A DNA stretch of 53,577 bases from JBDTOX01 sp039933015 (GTDB taxonomy: Bacteria; Pseudomonadota; Gammaproteobacteria; Burkholderiales; Methylophilaceae), in contig JBDTOX010000102.1 of the NCBI GenBank assembly GCA_039933015.1, forward strand, positions 1 through 53,577, given 5' to 3'. The position numbers were made by a program, and so were the translations under genes. Positions 24,089 to 32,026 of this stretch are shown here, in pieces; position 1 is the first letter of the stretch; each line of letters begins with the position of its first letter. The notes beneath the pieces are model-generated. The model did not search any database, had not been told where the DNA came from, and saw only the letters and a program-made list of their open reading frames with translations.

Positions 24089-24676
24089 ATGATTGAGTTG
24101 GCTTTTATTATAGGGGCCTATCTGCTGGGCTCCGTTTCTTTCGGTATTTTGATGAGCCGGGTTTTTGGTTTGCCCGACCCGCGTACTGTAGGCTCTGGTA
24201 ACCCGGGAGCAACCAATGTGCTGCGTAGTGGCAAGAAGGCTGCCGCTGTACTGACCTTGCTGGGGGATGCGGGAAAAGGCTGGATCGCAGTCTTGCTGGC
24301 CGCGCATTATGGACTGGCGCCTTGGCAGGTGTGCGCCGTAGCACTGGCGGTGTTTCTGGGACACCTGTTTCCAGTGTTTTATCGCTTCAAGGGTGGCAAG
24401 GGTGTGGCAACCGCCTTGGGAGTGCTGCTGGCGATTTCTCCCTGGCTGGGTTTGTGCGTTTTGCTGACTTGGGCGCTGGCATTTGGCTTGTGGCGCTATT
24501 CGTCATTGGCAGCGCTGGCTGCTGCTGGATTATCACCAGTCTATGCCCTGTTGCTGCTGGAATATAAGGGCTATGCCCTCATGACCTTGATACTCGCGCT
24601 TTTTATGTTTTGGCGCCATCGCGGCAATATCCGCAAGCTATTGGTTGGCACTGAATCTGGATTTGGTAAAAAGTAA
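24089..24676 (+). CDS. plsY: Glycerol-3-phosphate acyltransferase PlsY
   Basis: PlsY transfers the acyl group from acyl-phosphate to glycerol-3-phosphate, the first step of phospholipid synthesis. The 195-residue protein has five transmembrane segments and conserved loops SGNPGATNVLRSGKKAA, GHLFPVFYRFKGGKGVAT and FWRHRGNIRKLLVGTE. The ribosome site is weak. It is divergent from folB and convergent with tsaD. Confidence 0.95.
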   Translation: MIELAFIIGAYLLGSVSFGILMSRVFGLPDPRTVGSGNPGATNVLRSGKKAAAVLTLLGDAGKGWIAVLLAAHYGLAPWQVCAVALAVFLGHLFPVFYRFKGGKGVATALGVLLAISPWLGLCVLLTWALAFGLWRYSSLAALAAAGLSPVYALLLLEYKGYALMTLILALFMFWRHRGNIRKLLVGTESGFGKK

Positions 24677-24682
24677 AAAAAC

Positions 24683-25702
24683 TCAAGCTTCGGGCTTTTC
24701 TAAGTCGGCCAGATCCCAACGCGGTTTGACGGTAAAGGCATGGTTGCCGGCTTTAGCGTGCTGCATGCGCATGGCTCCTGCAAAAGCAATCATGGCACCG
24801 TTGTCGGTGCAGAATTCCAAGCGCGGATAATGTACACGGCAGAGCTTGCGCTGCGTTGCCTGGTTCAGGCGTTCGCGCAGGCGCTGGTTGGCACCGACGC
24901 CACCTGAAACAATCAGGCTATCAAGGCCGGTTTTTCTGAGTGCAGCCATACACTTGGTCGTCAGCACCTCCGTTACGGCTTCCTGAAACTCAAAGGCAAT
25001 ATCAGCTTTGGTTTGCGCATCAACAGAGTTGCCATTCACCAGCGTCAGCACAGCGGTTTTCAGTCCGCTGAAGCTGAAATTAAGATCGCCGCTGCGCAGC
25101 ATGGGGCGTGGCAATTTAAAGCGCCCGGAGTGGCCCTGCGTTGCCAATTTTGATATGGCTGGCCCGCCAGGATAACTCAAGCCCAGTAATTTGGCGGTTT
25201 TGTCGAAGGCCTCGCCAGCAGCGTCATCCAGCGTATCGCCGAGTAATTCATAATCACCAATGCCAGAAACCCGCATTAATTGCGTGTGTCCACCAGACAC
25301 TAGCAATGCGACAAATGGGAAAGCTGGCGGATTTTCTTCCAGCAGTGGCGCGAGCAAATGGCCTTCAAGGTGATGCACGCCTACTGTGGGAATATCCAGC
25401 GTAAAAGCCAGTGCTTCGGCAATGCTGGTACCAACTAATAATGCCCCGGACAAGCCTGGCCCTTGCGTGTAAGCAATACCGTCAATATCCTTGAGGCTTA
25501 ATCCAGCTTCATCCAGTATATGTTGCGTCAAGGGCAGTGCGCGGCGGATGTGGTCGCGCGAAGCGAGTTCTGGCACTACGCCGCCATATTCCGCGTGCAT
25601 GTCGATTTGTGAGTGTAGCGCATGCGCGAGCAGGCCGCGCTCTGTGTCATAGAGCGCGATACCCGTTTCATCGCAGGAGGATTCAATACCGAGAACTAAC
25701 AT
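24683..25702 (-). CDS. tsaD: tRNA N6-threonylcarbamoyladenosine transferase TsaD
   Basis: TsaD, with TsaB and TsaE, forms t6A37 of tRNAs reading ANN codons. ATG 25702 gives 339 residues starting MLVLGIESSCDETGIALYD; an upstream frame to 25774 lacks the family start. The ASKHA fold shows metal-binding HHLEGHLLAPLLE, LLVSGGHTQL and the C-terminal GGVGANQRLRERL. It is divergent from rpsU, as in many proteobacteria. Confidence 0.96.
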   Translation of the reverse strand: MLVLGIESSCDETGIALYDTERGLLAHALHSQIDMHAEYGGVVPELASRDHIRRALPLTQHILDEAGLSLKDIDGIAYTQGPGLSGALLVGTSIAEALAFTLDIPTVGVHHLEGHLLAPLLEENPPAFPFVALLVSGGHTQLMRVSGIGDYELLGDTLDDAAGEAFDKTAKLLGLSYPGGPAISKLATQGHSGRFKLPRPMLRSGDLNFSFSGLKTAVLTLVNGNSVDAQTKADIAFEFQEAVTEVLTTKCMAALRKTGLDSLIVSGGVGANQRLRERLNQATQRKLCRVHYPRLEFCTDNGAMIAFAGAMRMQHAKAGNHAFTVKPRWDLADLEKPEA

Positions 25703-25720
25703 AGGGATGCTTGATAGTGA

Positions 25721-25749
25721 TTGATAAATTGTTGGCTTCCCGCTAGAAT
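25721..25749 (+). promoter_or_regulatory. Promoter of rpsU operon
   Basis: TTGATA (25721-25726) and TAGAAT (25744-25749) are separated by exactly 17 bp, 41 bp before the rpsU start. This fits a strong sigma-70 promoter for the rpsU macromolecular-synthesis operon. Confidence 0.7.
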
Positions 25750-25789
25750 AACAAACTTTTTCGTTTCTTCTCAAGGGAAGTGAGTCTTA

Positions 25790-26002
25790 ATGTCTAGTGT
25801 ACGTGTTAAAGAAAATGAGCCGTTTGACGTCGCTCTGCGCCGTTTCAAACGCATGATTGAAAAGACCGGTCTGTTGACCGATCTGCGTGCCCGCGAATTC
25901 TACGAAAAGCCCACTTGGGAACGTAAGCGCAAGGCTGCTGCCGCGGTTAAGCGTCACTATCGTCGCATCCGTAATCAGACCCTCGCACCTAAGCTTTACT
26001 AG
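25790..26002 (+). CDS. rpsU: 30S ribosomal protein S21
   Basis: S21 is a small 30S protein needed for initiation on some mRNAs. The 70-residue protein has VRVKENEPFDVALRRFKRM and the basic KPTWERKRKAAAAVKRHYRR. The site AAGGGAAG lies upstream of the ATG at 25790. It heads the rpsU-yqeY-dnaG-rpoD group, a variant of the classical macromolecular-synthesis operon. Confidence 0.97.
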   Translation: MSSVRVKENEPFDVALRRFKRMIEKTGLLTDLRAREFYEKPTWERKRKAAAAVKRHYRRIRNQTLAPKLY

Positions 26003-26010
26003 TAGTTGCT

Positions 26011-26457
26011 GTGTCGCTGAAAGCCCGTATCACTGAAGATATGAAGACCGCCATGCGCGCTAAGGATAGTGCGCGTTTGGGGGCGATTCGATTGCTGCTG
26101 GCGGCACTCAAGCAGCGTGAGGTGGATGAGCGTATAGAGCTCGATGACACACAAGTCATTGAGGCGATTGAAAAAATGCTCAAGCAGCGGCGCGACTCCA
26201 TCTCTCAATATGAAGCTGCCAAGCGCCAGGATTTGGTCGATATTGAGAAGTTTGAAGTCGGTGTGTTGCAAACGTATTTGCCGCAAGCGCTGACTGCAGA
26301 TGAAGTAAACGCGCTTTTGGAAAAAGTGGTAGCTGAAACAGCGGCTTCCGGTATCAAGGATATGGGTAAGGTCATGGCCGCTATCAAACCACTAGTTGTA
26401 GGGCGGGCTGATATGGGGAAAATATCCGGCTTGATTAAAGCAAGGCTGAGTGCATAA
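26011..26457 (+). CDS. yqeY: GatB/YqeY domain protein
   Basis: This 148-residue YqeY-like protein has LKARITEDMKTAMRAKDSARLGAIRLLLAALKQREVDER near the start and a C-terminal GatB/YqeY domain (about 90-148: SGIKDMGKVMAAIKPLVVGRADMGKISGLIKARL). The domain is related to the tRNA-binding tail of GatB, but the role of the stand-alone protein is unknown. The start codon at 26011 is GTG, 9 bp after rpsU. Confidence 0.93.
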   Translation: MSLKARITEDMKTAMRAKDSARLGAIRLLLAALKQREVDERIELDDTQVIEAIEKMLKQRRDSISQYEAAKRQDLVDIEKFEVGVLQTYLPQALTADEVNALLEKVVAETAASGIKDMGKVMAAIKPLVVGRADMGKISGLIKARLSA

Positions 26458-26480
26458 GCCAAATCATCCGGTTTGAAGAT

Positions 26481-26517
26481 CAACGAAAAGGAGCTTGAGG
26501 CTCCTTTTGTTGTTTTG
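26481..26517 (+). terminator. Rho-independent terminator after yqeY
   Basis: CAACGAAAAGGAGC pairs with GGCTCCTTTTGTTG apart from one bulged base and is followed by TTTTG. It separates rpsU-yqeY from dnaG, so dnaG is partly uncoupled or depends on read-through. Confidence 0.8.
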
Positions 26518-26577
26518 GGAATGAATTTTTAGGCCATGATTTTTGGGTTACGATTTTAGCCATATGCTTTCTAAGCC

Positions 26578-28314
26578 ATGATTCCAGAAGCGTTCATTCA
26601 GGAGTTGCTTAATCGCGTCGATATTGTCGATGTGGTTGATCGTAACGTCCCGCTGAAAAAGGCGGGCGCGAATTATTCTGCCTGCTGTCCGTTCCATAAC
26701 GAAAAATCCCCTTCTTTTACTGTCAGTCCGACCAAGCAGTTTTATCACTGTTTCGGTTGCGGTGCGCATGGCACAGCCATTGGCTTTCTGATGGAACACC
26801 AGGGGCTGAGTTTTGTTGAGGCGGTGCATGAGCTGGCCAAGATGGTGGGCTTGATTGTCCCGCAGGAAGCCAGGGATTCCGACCAGCCTCAACAAAAAGC
26901 TATACCGGGCCTGCAGGATGCTTTGCAGCAGGCATTAAATTACTATCGCAATGAACTTAAAAAATCGCCACGTGCCATTGAGTATCTAAAAGGGCGGGGG
27001 CTCAGCGGGCAGGTCGCTGCGCGTTTCCAGATGGGCTATGCACCTTCTGGCTGGCAAAACCTGGCGGCGGTGTTTGATGATTATCACAATGAAGCGTTGA
27101 AGACGGCGGGCCTCGTTGTGGAGAATGAGCAAGGGCGCCGCTATGACCGCTTCCGCGACCGCGTGATGTTCCCCATCCATGATCAGAAAGGCCAGGTCAT
27201 TGGCTTCGGCGGTCGTGTGCTGGGCAGCGAAGGAGCGGATGGCGGGCCAAAATATCTGAACTCTCCTGAAACTCCGCTGTTTCAAAAAGGTCAGGAGTTA
27301 TATGGTCTTTTTCTAGCGCGGCGCGCGATCCGCGATGCTGGACGTGCGCTGGTAGTGGAAGGCTATATGGATGTGGTGGCACTCGCGCAATATGATATTG
27401 AATATGGAGTAGCTGCGCTCGGTACGGCCACCACTCCTTACCATATCACCAAGTTGATGCGGCAAACAGATGAGATTGTGTTTTGCTTTGATGGCGATAC
27501 AGCTGGGCGAAAAGCCGCATGGCGAGCAGCCATGAATGCCCTGCCGGTACTCACTGACGGATTGCGCTTGAGCTTTCTGTTTTTGCCGGCGGAGCATGAT
27601 CCGGATAGTTACGTGCGTGAATTCGGCAAATCCGGCTTTGAAGCCGTCATGAAAACAGCGCTGCCTTTGTCGCAATATATTATTCAGTACTTGAGTGCGG
27701 AAAATAAGCTGCAATCGCAAGAGGACAGAGTGCAGTTTTTAAACGAGGCCGAACCTATCCTCAAGCAGATTCAGGCGCCGCGGTTGGCCTTGTTATTGCG
27801 TAAACGCATTGCGGAATTGGCAGGCATTTCGTTGGATGAAATGCAGGATATGATCAAGTTGCCTGCTATGGATCGCCGCCCGGCAAAAACCGCGCCACGG
27901 CAAAGTCGTACCACGGTGTCTCTGCACCGCAGGTTTGTGCTCATGTTGTTGATGCGACCAGGCCTCGCTAATGGGGCGGACTTGGTCTGGGCACAGGGTA
28001 GCGCGGACGAGGATATGCTGGTGCGTGCGGCAATAGAGACGGCAATTGCCAACCCAAAATCCAACCCTGCAGCTCTGCTGCATGAGTTGGAGGCGAAGGT
28101 GGATGCACGTTTGCTGCGTGAAATTCAACGTGAATTACATATGCTGGACGAAAGTTTGGACTTTGCTCTTGAATTTGAGGGCGCGCGCAAGCAATTAAAA
28201 GAAATGTTCGTGCAGCGTGAGCATTCATTTTTGCTGGATAAAGTGCAGGAAAAAAGTTTGAGTGAGCTTACTGCAGAGGAAATAGAGCAGCTCAAGGCCG
28301 TTAGCTCGCGTTGA
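26578..28314 (+). CDS. dnaG: DNA primase DnaG
   Basis: DnaG makes RNA primers for replication. The 578-residue protein has the CHC2 zinc domain (CCPFHNEKSPSF...FYHCFGCGAHG, about residues 39-65), the catalytic Toprim core (VVEGYMDVVALAQ and FCFDGDTAGRKAAWRA, about 255-340), and a C-terminal helicase-binding region ending EIEQLKAVSSR. The length is typical. ATG at 26578 follows a short leader. Confidence 0.97.
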   Translation: MIPEAFIQELLNRVDIVDVVDRNVPLKKAGANYSACCPFHNEKSPSFTVSPTKQFYHCFGCGAHGTAIGFLMEHQGLSFVEAVHELAKMVGLIVPQEARDSDQPQQKAIPGLQDALQQALNYYRNELKKSPRAIEYLKGRGLSGQVAARFQMGYAPSGWQNLAAVFDDYHNEALKTAGLVVENEQGRRYDRFRDRVMFPIHDQKGQVIGFGGRVLGSEGADGGPKYLNSPETPLFQKGQELYGLFLARRAIRDAGRALVVEGYMDVVALAQYDIEYGVAALGTATTPYHITKLMRQTDEIVFCFDGDTAGRKAAWRAAMNALPVLTDGLRLSFLFLPAEHDPDSYVREFGKSGFEAVMKTALPLSQYIIQYLSAENKLQSQEDRVQFLNEAEPILKQIQAPRLALLLRKRIAELAGISLDEMQDMIKLPAMDRRPAKTAPRQSRTTVSLHRRFVLMLLMRPGLANGADLVWAQGSADEDMLVRAAIETAIANPKSNPAALLHELEAKVDARLLREIQRELHMLDESLDFALEFEGARKQLKEMFVQREHSFLLDKVQEKSLSELTAEEIEQLKAVSSR

Positions 28315-28368
28315 GTTATCGTATTCAAACAGCGATGGAGACACTAAAAATAGGTGGTAGTTTTGAGG

Positions 28369-28374
28369 TATAAT
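28369..28374 (+). promoter_or_regulatory. Candidate -10 element upstream of rpoD
   Basis: TATAAT at 28369-28374 lies 83-88 bp upstream of the preferred rpoD start. No good -35 was found near 28346, so only the -10 is supported. Confidence 0.45.
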
Positions 28375-28456
28375 CTCGGGTTTTCCGCAATTAGACTATT
28401 TTCTGTAACTAATTTCTGATTACCGAGATTTGAGTTCAGGGGATATGGGGTCAAGC

Positions 28457-30373
28457 ATGGCTAATGAGCAACAAAACGATAAAGTTAATGATAAGGCTGA
28501 AGCGCAAGTCTCCGATGCTGATGCGCGTCGCACGCGGCTAAAGACGCTGATTGTCCTTGGTAAGGAGCGCGGCTATCTAACTTACGCTGAAATTAACGAT
28601 CACTTGCCGGACGACGTACAGGATTCCGAGCAGATCGATGGCATCATTGGCATGATTAATGACATGGGTATTCAGGTTTATGAAGAGGCGCCTGATGCCG
28701 AAGTGCTGCTCATGTCAGATGCCCCGCCGGCAGTTACCGATGAGGATGCAGTGGAAGAAGCCGAGCAGGCGCTTTCTACGGTTGATTCTGAATTTGGCCG
28801 CACCACTGATCCAGTACGTATGTATATGCGTGAAATGGGCACGGTTGATCTGCTTACGCGCGAAGGCGAAATCGAAATCGCCAAGCGTATTGAAGATGGC
28901 CTTAAACATATGGTGCAAGCTATCGCGGCCTGTCCCACTACTATCGCCGCGTTACTGGCAATGGTGGAAAAAGTTGAAAAAGACGAACTCAGCGTTGATG
29001 ACTTGGTCGATGGCCTGATTGATACGGATGTCGGTCTCGATGACGCCATGGCTGCTGAAGCTGCGAGCGCGGAAGAAGAAGTCGGGGAAGACGACGAAGA
29101 TGATGAAGATGATGACGGCGCCAAGGCCGCTGCCATCTCGGCTGAAGCATTAGCTAAGCTGAAAGCGGAAGTATTGATCCGTTTTGCGGTTATCCGGGAA
29201 TCGCATCAGCAGATGTGTGTGATCCTCGAGAAAAAAGGCTCGCAGGATAAAGATTACAAAAAACTGCAGGACACCATTCTTGAAGAGCTTACCGCATTCC
29301 GCTTCTCTGCCAAGCAGGTTGAAGCGTTATGTGAGCAGGTGCGTGGCATGGTCGAAGAAGTGCGCGGCCACGAACGCAAGATCATGGAGTTCTGTGTAGA
29401 TAAATCCGGTATGCCGCGCCAGCACTTTATCAAGGTGTTTCCTGGCAATGAAGGCAATTTGGATTGGCTGGCCGGTGAGTTGGCTCTTAATAAACCCTAT
29501 GTGGAACGTTTGGATCGCTTCAAACACTCGATTGTGGATCAACAGCAACGCTTGCTGGATTTGCAAGCGCGAGTGGGTATTCCAATCAAGGAATTAAAAG
29601 AAATCAACAAGCAGATGTCCACGGGTGAAGCCCGTGCGCGTCGCGCCAAGCGCGAGATGATTGAAGCCAACCTGCGCCTTGTAATCTCGATTGCCAAAAA
29701 GTACACCAACCGTGGGTTGCAATTCCTCGACTTGATTCAGGAAGGCAATATCGGCCTGATGAAGGCGGTGGATAAATTTGAATACCGCCGCGGTTACAAA
29801 TTCTCGACCTATGCCACCTGGTGGATTCGTCAGGCGATTACGCGTTCTATCGCGGATCAGGCCCGCACAATTCGTATACCTGTGCACATGATCGAAACCA
29901 TCAACAAGATGAACCGTATCTCACGTCAAATCTTGCAGGAAACTGGTTTGGAGCCTGACCCGGCGACTTTGGCAGAAAAGATGGAAATGCCGGAAGATAA
30001 AATCCGCAAAATCCTTAAAATCTCCAAAGAGCCGATTTCCATGGAAACCCCGATTGGTGATGATGACGATTCGCACTTGGGTGATTTCATTGAAGACATG
30101 GCCACGCTGGCACCGGTTGATGCAGCTGTTTACGCCAGCCTGCGTGAGGCAACCAAGGAGGTGCTGGAGTCCCTGACCCCGCGCGAAGCCAAGGTGCTAC
30201 GTATGCGTTTTGGTATTGAAATGAATACCGACCATACGCTGGAAGAAGTGGGTAAACAGTTTGATGTAACACGTGAGCGTATTCGCCAGATAGAAGCAAA
30301 GGCGCTGCGCAAATTGCGTCATCCAACGCGTTCCGAACGTCTGCGTAGCTTCCTTGAGACCGATCAGGACTAG
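28457..30373 (+). CDS. rpoD: Housekeeping sigma factor RpoD (sigma-70)
   Basis: RpoD directs RNA polymerase to -35/-10 promoters. From ATG 28457 (GGGG 6 bases upstream) it has 638 residues; TTG 28430 and ATG 28445 are in-frame alternatives. Region 1.1 starts ARRTRLKTLIVLGKERGYLTYAEINDHLP; an acidic insert of Asp/Glu runs (about 200-225) lies in the non-conserved region. Regions 2-4 follow: EANLRLVISIAKKYTNRGLQFLDLIQEGN, TYATWWIRQAITRSI and TLEEVGKQFDVTRERIRQIEAKALRKLRHP. Confidence 0.97.
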   Translation: MANEQQNDKVNDKAEAQVSDADARRTRLKTLIVLGKERGYLTYAEINDHLPDDVQDSEQIDGIIGMINDMGIQVYEEAPDAEVLLMSDAPPAVTDEDAVEEAEQALSTVDSEFGRTTDPVRMYMREMGTVDLLTREGEIEIAKRIEDGLKHMVQAIAACPTTIAALLAMVEKVEKDELSVDDLVDGLIDTDVGLDDAMAAEAASAEEEVGEDDEDDEDDDGAKAAAISAEALAKLKAEVLIRFAVIRESHQQMCVILEKKGSQDKDYKKLQDTILEELTAFRFSAKQVEALCEQVRGMVEEVRGHERKIMEFCVDKSGMPRQHFIKVFPGNEGNLDWLAGELALNKPYVERLDRFKHSIVDQQQRLLDLQARVGIPIKELKEINKQMSTGEARARRAKREMIEANLRLVISIAKKYTNRGLQFLDLIQEGNIGLMKAVDKFEYRRGYKFSTYATWWIRQAITRSIADQARTIRIPVHMIETINKMNRISRQILQETGLEPDPATLAEKMEMPEDKIRKILKISKEPISMETPIGDDDDSHLGDFIEDMATLAPVDAAVYASLREATKEVLESLTPREAKVLRMRFGIEMNTDHTLEEVGKQFDVTRERIRQIEAKALRKLRHPTRSERLRSFLETDQD

Positions 30374-30387
30374 CTCTTAAAAGTTTT

Positions 30388-30473
<86 letters not shown>

Positions 30474-30474
30474 A

Positions 30475-30507
30475 GCGGCTCACAGCGATGTGAGCCGTTT
30501 TCTTTTT
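30475..30507 (+). terminator. Terminator after tRNA-Ile
   Basis: CGGCTCAC and GTGAGCCG (30476-30497 region) form an 8-bp stem with a six-base loop, followed by TTTTCTTTTT. It ends the tRNA and possibly rpoD transcript. Confidence 0.85.
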
Positions 30508-30559
30508 GTGGTCGTGGCACACTTCAAAAAAAACATTGCACAATCCCCTCGATACTCGG

Positions 30560-30799
30560 TCACAGCGACCCGTCCGTGACGCAGCAGTATGCACACCTTT
30601 CCACCAAGGCACTGCAAGTTGCTGCCAACAGTGCATCGTTGGCCATGCAGTCAGCATCAGCTGCGGTCAGGGTGTCACACGGGTAGTGGGCTGAAAAAAT
30701 CTTGACAGCCTCGGCGTACTCGACGACTCGTCGCTTTTCATCTTTGCCATGCTTGACTTGGTATAGAGGAGGCGACGGGTGCGTCGAATGCGTTCGAAA
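30560..30799 (-). other. Possible decayed gene fragment
   Basis: The minus strand is open for about 80 codons with protein-like content (KHGKDEKRRVVEYAEAV...AADADCMANDALLAATCSA) but starts after a stop with no good initiation site and ends at TGA. By chance such an open frame is a few percent likely per frame. It could be a remnant of an integrated element, but no family was recognised. Confidence 0.25.
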
Positions 30800-30819
30800 C
30801 TATCGGATTTTGCATCACA

Positions 30820-31614
30820 TCACAGCGGTTGCTGTCGGCTCTTAGTGATCAAATCGTAGGCGACTTGCACTTCCTGCGCCTGCTTTGTAGCTACAGCAAT
30901 CATGTCTTCCGGCAACCCCTGGCCCATCAGCTTGTCAGGGTGATATTGGCTCATCAACTTGCGATAAGCTCGTTTCACGTCCTTATCGCTGCTTTCTTTG
31001 CCGACCCCTAAAGCTTTATAGGCATCATCAAGTACAGATGGTGAAACGGTCTGGCTGCCACCACCGTCAGTGCCAGCGAATCGCGTCTGGCTTATCACCA
31101 TTTCCATCAAATGACGGAATGCGGATTGCTCGAAGCCGAGGTGCTGTGCTACATCAAGTAGCAGGGTTTCCTCGGCTGCGTCCATCCGACCATCCGCAAT
31201 CGCCAGCACAATCAGGTACACCAGCAGCATTTGCTTAAGGTTGTGGGTGTGCCCGCATGCACGCAGGAACTGCTCTAGATGAGGAACGTAATCGAACTCT
31301 GGAGAAGCACCTTTCTTGAAAAGCTCGATGGCGATTTTCCGGTGCTCGGTAGTCATTCCCAGTTGTTGGATAATCTGCTCGGTGTGGGCTATTTCTGCTG
31401 GTGAGATATGCCCGTCCGCCTTGGCCAGCTTGCCCTTCAGGATGAATAAGGTTTCTATGAACACCGCTTGGCGGTTGGCATTGCCGAGTGGATTGATCGC
31501 TCCTCGCCCAAAGGCAATGTTTCGATCAATTGCACTACCCACGAAAAAACCAATAATCGCACCAAGAAAGCCCAGCAACCAAAAGCCTATGACGGCACAA
31601 GCGAGTTTAAACAA
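30820..31614 (-). CDS. djlA: Membrane-anchored co-chaperone DjlA
   Basis: DjlA is a DnaK co-chaperone with an N-terminal membrane anchor. The 264-residue protein has a Gly-rich transmembrane segment (residues 5-27, GFWLLGFLGAIIGFFVGSAID), a TerB-like helical domain (about 52-170, with two acidic metal-type segments KADGHISPAE and IADGRMDAAEE), and a C-terminal J domain with AYKALGVG and the HPD motif in SQYHPDKLMGQG. It is the only sound gene between the two tRNA repeats. Confidence 0.93.
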   Translation of the reverse strand: MFKLACAVIGFWLLGFLGAIIGFFVGSAIDRNIAFGRGAINPLGNANRQAVFIETLFILKGKLAKADGHISPAEIAHTEQIIQQLGMTTEHRKIAIELFKKGASPEFDYVPHLEQFLRACGHTHNLKQMLLVYLIVLAIADGRMDAAEETLLLDVAQHLGFEQSAFRHLMEMVISQTRFAGTDGGGSQTVSPSVLDDAYKALGVGKESSDKDVKRAYRKLMSQYHPDKLMGQGLPEDMIAVATKQAQEVQVAYDLITKSRQQPL

Positions 31615-31757
31615 GACGACTCCAACACAATGTTGTATAAATGGGTGAATTATAGTGGCAATCCGATCAGATTGATGCTGTCGCTATTCGGGAAGGAGTG
31701 GGATCAGCGGAAAGTTTCACAGCTCACCCGGCCGCGCTGTCTGGACCGCAAGAGGGG

Positions 31758-31822
31758 ATCAACGGGAGAACTCATAACCCGTTGATGCTCGGTTCGACTC
31801 CGAGGAGGCACACCAGTAAAAT
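31758..31822 (+). repeat. Truncated, diverged copy of tRNA-Ile 3' half
   Basis: Bases 31770-31822 match 30421-30473 at 50 of 53 positions, including the intact T-arm. The 5' half of the tRNA is absent. Just upstream ATCAACGGG (31758-31766) forms a perfect 9-bp inverted repeat with CCCGTTGAT (31778-31786) around AGAACTCATAA, so the anticodon-arm region has been rebuilt as a longer hairpin. Acceptor pairing is lost (GAGGCACACCA). It is not a functional tRNA. Confidence 0.8.
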
Positions 31823-31828
31823 CAGTGG

Positions 31829-31854
31829 CTTAGAGAGAAATCTCTAAGACACTT
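31829..31854 (+). terminator. Terminator after the truncated tRNA copy
   Basis: CTTAGAGA and TCTCTAAG form an 8-bp stem with a GAAA tetraloop, followed by ACACTTTTT. The sequence differs from the terminator behind the true tRNA, so the duplication stops at GTAAAAT. Confidence 0.75.
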
Positions 31855-32026
31855 TTTCCGGACGTAACAACTGAATTGCATTTCCACCCAACCCGCGAGG
31901 TGGATTGTAGTTGCCATCAGGAGCAGAAGCTCTCGATGGCTTACTGTTGACTGGTTGGGTTGATTTGCCTATCTGGTAGTACCGATGCGAATATTTAGGT
32001 TTTTTGCGTGGTGAGGGGAAAGGGTC

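Larger units (their letters stand above)
31615..32026. other. Intergenic region with tRNA-derived repeat
   Basis: These 412 bp contain the djlA leader, the second copy of the tRNA 3' half (31770-31822), a terminator (31829-31854) and, on the minus strand, 60 stop-free codons in the same frame as acvB directly after its TGA. No further gene is supported. Confidence 0.6.

Noticed and set aside
28678..29136. Long minus-strand Ser/Ala-rich open frame inside rpoD
   Set aside because: It is the shadow of the acidic low-complexity part of RpoD on the opposite strand; the rpoD reading has all sigma-70 regions.
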